A stretch of 5,660 bases of DNA from JAQVUB01 sp033809415 (GTDB lineage Bacteria > Verrucomicrobiota > Lentisphaeria > Oligosphaerales > Oligosphaeraceae), in assembly GCA_033809415.1 (NCBI GenBank), contig JAPXLT010000308.1, forward strand, positions 1 to 5,660, given 5' to 3'. The translations under genes were made by a program, and so were the position numbers. The notes below the pieces were generated by a model. That model was not told the origin of the DNA. It was given only the letters and a program-made list of their open reading frames with translations, and made no database searches. Below are positions 4,301 through 5,660 of this stretch, in pieces; within the stretch, counting starts at the first letter, position 1, and every line of letters starts with the position of its first letter.

Positions 4301-5473
4301 ATGTCAGATGATCTGCGTATAGGTGTCATTGGTTGTGGCGGTCGTGGCAAGCTTGCCCGTCATGCTCATAAGCCGGATGAAGGCTCCCGTCTTGTCGCTG
4401 GTTGTGACATTTTACAGAAAGCGCTGGACGAGTTTCGCGAGAACCATGGCGCGGATGTATTCCTGTGCAAGGATTATCGTGAGCTTATCGCCCGCGACGA
4501 CATTGACGCGGTATTCGTCACGACTCCGGATTTTTGGCATGAAGAGCATGCCTTGGCGGCCTTGAACGCCGGCAAGCATGTCTATTTGGAAAAGCCCATG
4601 GCCATCACGATCGAGGGCTGCGACCGCCTTATGAGCCTGGCCCGCGAAAAAGGCTTGAAACTCTATGTCGGCCATAATATGCGTCACATGTCCTTTGTGC
4701 AAAAGATGAAAGAGCTTATTGACAGTGGACGCATCGGTGAGGTAAAGGCGGGTTGGTGTCGGCACTTTGTCGCCTATGGCGGCGATGCCTACTTCAAGGA
4801 TTGGCATGCCGAACGCAGCAAAGGCACCAGCCTGCTGCTGCAGAAAGGTGCACATGATATCGATGTGCTGCATTGGCTCTGCAAAGGCTATACCAAGCGT
4901 GTTGTCGGCTTCGGCAACCTCAGCGTCTACAACCAGATCACTGACCGCCACGATCCCAGCGAGCGTGGCGACGCATCATGGCATCTGAGCAACTGGCCGC
5001 CACTGAGCCAAAAGGGCATGAACCCGATTATCGACGTGGAAGACTTGAGCATGATTAACATGCAGCTAGACAACGGGGTCATCTGCTCCTATCAACAATG
5101 CCACTATGCCCCGGATGGCTGGCGCAACTATACGATTATCGGCACCGAAGGAAGAATCGAGAATTTCGGCGACTGTCCCGGAAGATGCGTGGTCAGGCTC
5201 TGGAATCGGCGCTGCGACTATAATCCCTATGGCGACGAACAGTACTTTATTCCTGCTGTCGAGGGCGGACATGGCGGTGCCGACCCCGCTATCGTCGATG
5301 AATTTGTTCGTTTTGTACGCAAAGGCGGCAAGACCACCACTTCGGCCATCGCGGCACGCAACAGCGTAGCAGCCGGCTGCTGTGGCGCCGAATCCCTGCG
5401 CCAAGGCGGCAAGCCTTTCGACATCCCAGCTATAGACCCGGTAAACCTGAAATACTTCCAGACCTGGCTCTGA
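4301..5473 (+). CDS. Gfo/Idh/MocA family NAD(P)-dependent oxidoreductase
   Basis: A 390-residue soluble dehydrogenase of normal family length. The N-terminal Rossmann fold starts at residue 6 with GVIGCGGRG (8-16), the dinucleotide-binding loop, and continues through VFVTTPDFWHEEHALAAL (71-88) to YLEKPM (95-100), whose Lys98 is the family's usual catalytic lysine. The C-terminal substrate domain has LLLQKGAHDIDVLHWL (178-193) with His185 and Asp188, then EDLSMINMQLDNGV (247-260) and IIGTEGRIENFGD (279-291). Members oxidise or reduce sugars, inositols and related polyols; the exact substrate is not readable here. Gln181 stands where inositol dehydrogenases have a catalytic Asp, as in some other subfamilies. 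AAGGA lies seven bases before the ATG. It follows the uncharacterised 3211 gene by 70 bp and is probably in the same transcript. Confidence 0.95.
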   Translation: MSDDLRIGVIGCGGRGKLARHAHKPDEGSRLVAGCDILQKALDEFRENHGADVFLCKDYRELIARDDIDAVFVTTPDFWHEEHALAALNAGKHVYLEKPMAITIEGCDRLMSLAREKGLKLYVGHNMRHMSFVQKMKELIDSGRIGEVKAGWCRHFVAYGGDAYFKDWHAERSKGTSLLLQKGAHDIDVLHWLCKGYTKRVVGFGNLSVYNQITDRHDPSERGDASWHLSNWPPLSQKGMNPIIDVEDLSMINMQLDNGVICSYQQCHYAPDGWRNYTIIGTEGRIENFGDCPGRCVVRLWNRRCDYNPYGDEQYFIPAVEGGHGGADPAIVDEFVRFVRKGGKTTTSAIAARNSVAAGCCGAESLRQGGKPFDIPAIDPVNLKYFQTWL

Positions 5474-5477
5474 TTTT

Positions 5478-5539
5478 TTTTAACCACGAACCACACGAAA
5501 AGGCACGAAATTTTTTATAGGGTTGTAGCTTTGACGGAT
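5478..5539. repeat. 62-bp dispersed repeat, copy 2
   Basis: Same orientation and 59 of 62 identical positions to 1531-1592. Differences are at 5510 (A for G), 5526 (T for C) and 5527 (A for T). It begins 4 bp after the stop codon of the dehydrogenase gene, inside a run of eight T. Copy 1 leads into the start of a minus-strand gene, whereas this copy lies just after a plus-strand gene. The element is therefore not tied to one gene context, unless a minus-strand gene begins beyond the window. Confidence 0.9.
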
Positions 5540-5555
5540 AAGCCTGCTCTGGCGA

Positions 5556-5651
5556 CAGGGATTATGTCACGCCCCTTCAGGGCTTTGCCGATGGTGTGAT
5601 CCCTGACCCAGGGCGTTGCCCTGGGCTGGTATGTCACGCCCCTTCAGGGCT
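5556..5651. repeat. Palindromic intergenic repeat with two identical 22-bp units
   Basis: An identical 22-bp unit, starting TATGTCACGCC and ending TTCAGGGCT, occurs at 5563-5584 and 5630-5651. Between them is a perfect hairpin: CCCAGGGC (5607-5614), loop GTT, GCCCTGGG (5618-5625). A second inverted repeat, CAGGGAT (5556-5562) and ATCCCTG (5599-5605), encloses the first unit. No T-tract follows the hairpin, so it does not look like a standard terminator. The structure resembles REP-type or other palindromic repeats scattered between genes in many environmental bacteria, and it may continue past the window edge. Confidence 0.75.
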
Positions 5652-5660
5652 GAGTCCAAC

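Noticed and set aside
4412..4951. 179-codon minus-strand open frame
   Set aside because: It is antisense to the Gfo/Idh/MocA gene, which has intact family motifs, and has no ribosome binding site or domain of its own.
5458..5481. Intrinsic terminator after the dehydrogenase gene
   Set aside because: There is a run of eight T, but the only hairpin before it is CCAG/CTGG with a 2-base loop, which is too small to be convincing.
5563..5651. CRISPR array from the two identical 22-bp units
   Set aside because: Only two units are present, the 45-bp interval contains its own perfect hairpin, and no cas genes are visible. A palindromic intergenic repeat fits better.

Overview
The window looks like chromosomal DNA from an uncultured or lightly studied bacterium. 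Four complete protein genes and one tRNA gene are separated by unusually repeat-rich spacers. The mix is reminiscent of Lentisphaerae and related PVC-group genomes: a MoxR/DUF58 pair, a GxGGRG-type Gfo/Idh/MocA dehydrogenase beside an unannotated barrel-like protein, and spacers full of short tandem and palindromic repeats. That placement is an impression from gene and repeat style, not a demonstrated assignment. No phage, plasmid, CRISPR or transposase genes are visible.

Left half, minus strand: a MoxR-type AAA+ ATPase gene (2701 to 1775) is followed by a DUF58 membrane-anchored protein gene (1521 to 94). In most bacteria these two are tightly packed, and the pair acts as a chaperone-like ATPase with its partner protein. 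Here 253 bp of stacked repeats lie between them: a 7-bp tandem array touching the moxR stop codon, a 9-bp tandem array, and a 62-bp dispersed repeat running up to the DUF58 start region. A second 7-bp array sits directly after the DUF58 stop codon.

Centre, plus strand: a complete tRNA-Leu(UAA) gene (2852-2937), divergent from moxR, with a plausible promoter in front and a short hairpin plus T-tract behind. A 273-bp AT-rich spacer follows, holding degenerate repeats, a short palindrome and a good ribosome binding site.

Right half, plus strand: a 339-residue protein of unrecognised family with the alternating strand/helix look of a (beta/alpha) barrel, then after 70 bp a 390-residue Gfo/Idh/MocA oxidoreductase. 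They are probably co-transcribed and may act on the same sugar or polyol, but the substrate cannot be read from the sequence. The window ends in another copy of the 62-bp repeat and a palindromic repeat containing two identical 22-bp units.

The genes themselves are fairly ordinary. The most unusual content is the repeat architecture: G-rich arrays starting exactly at gene 3' ends, and a 10-bp-period TTTTCGTGTC-type motif ending in GTTAAAA just upstream of several start codons.
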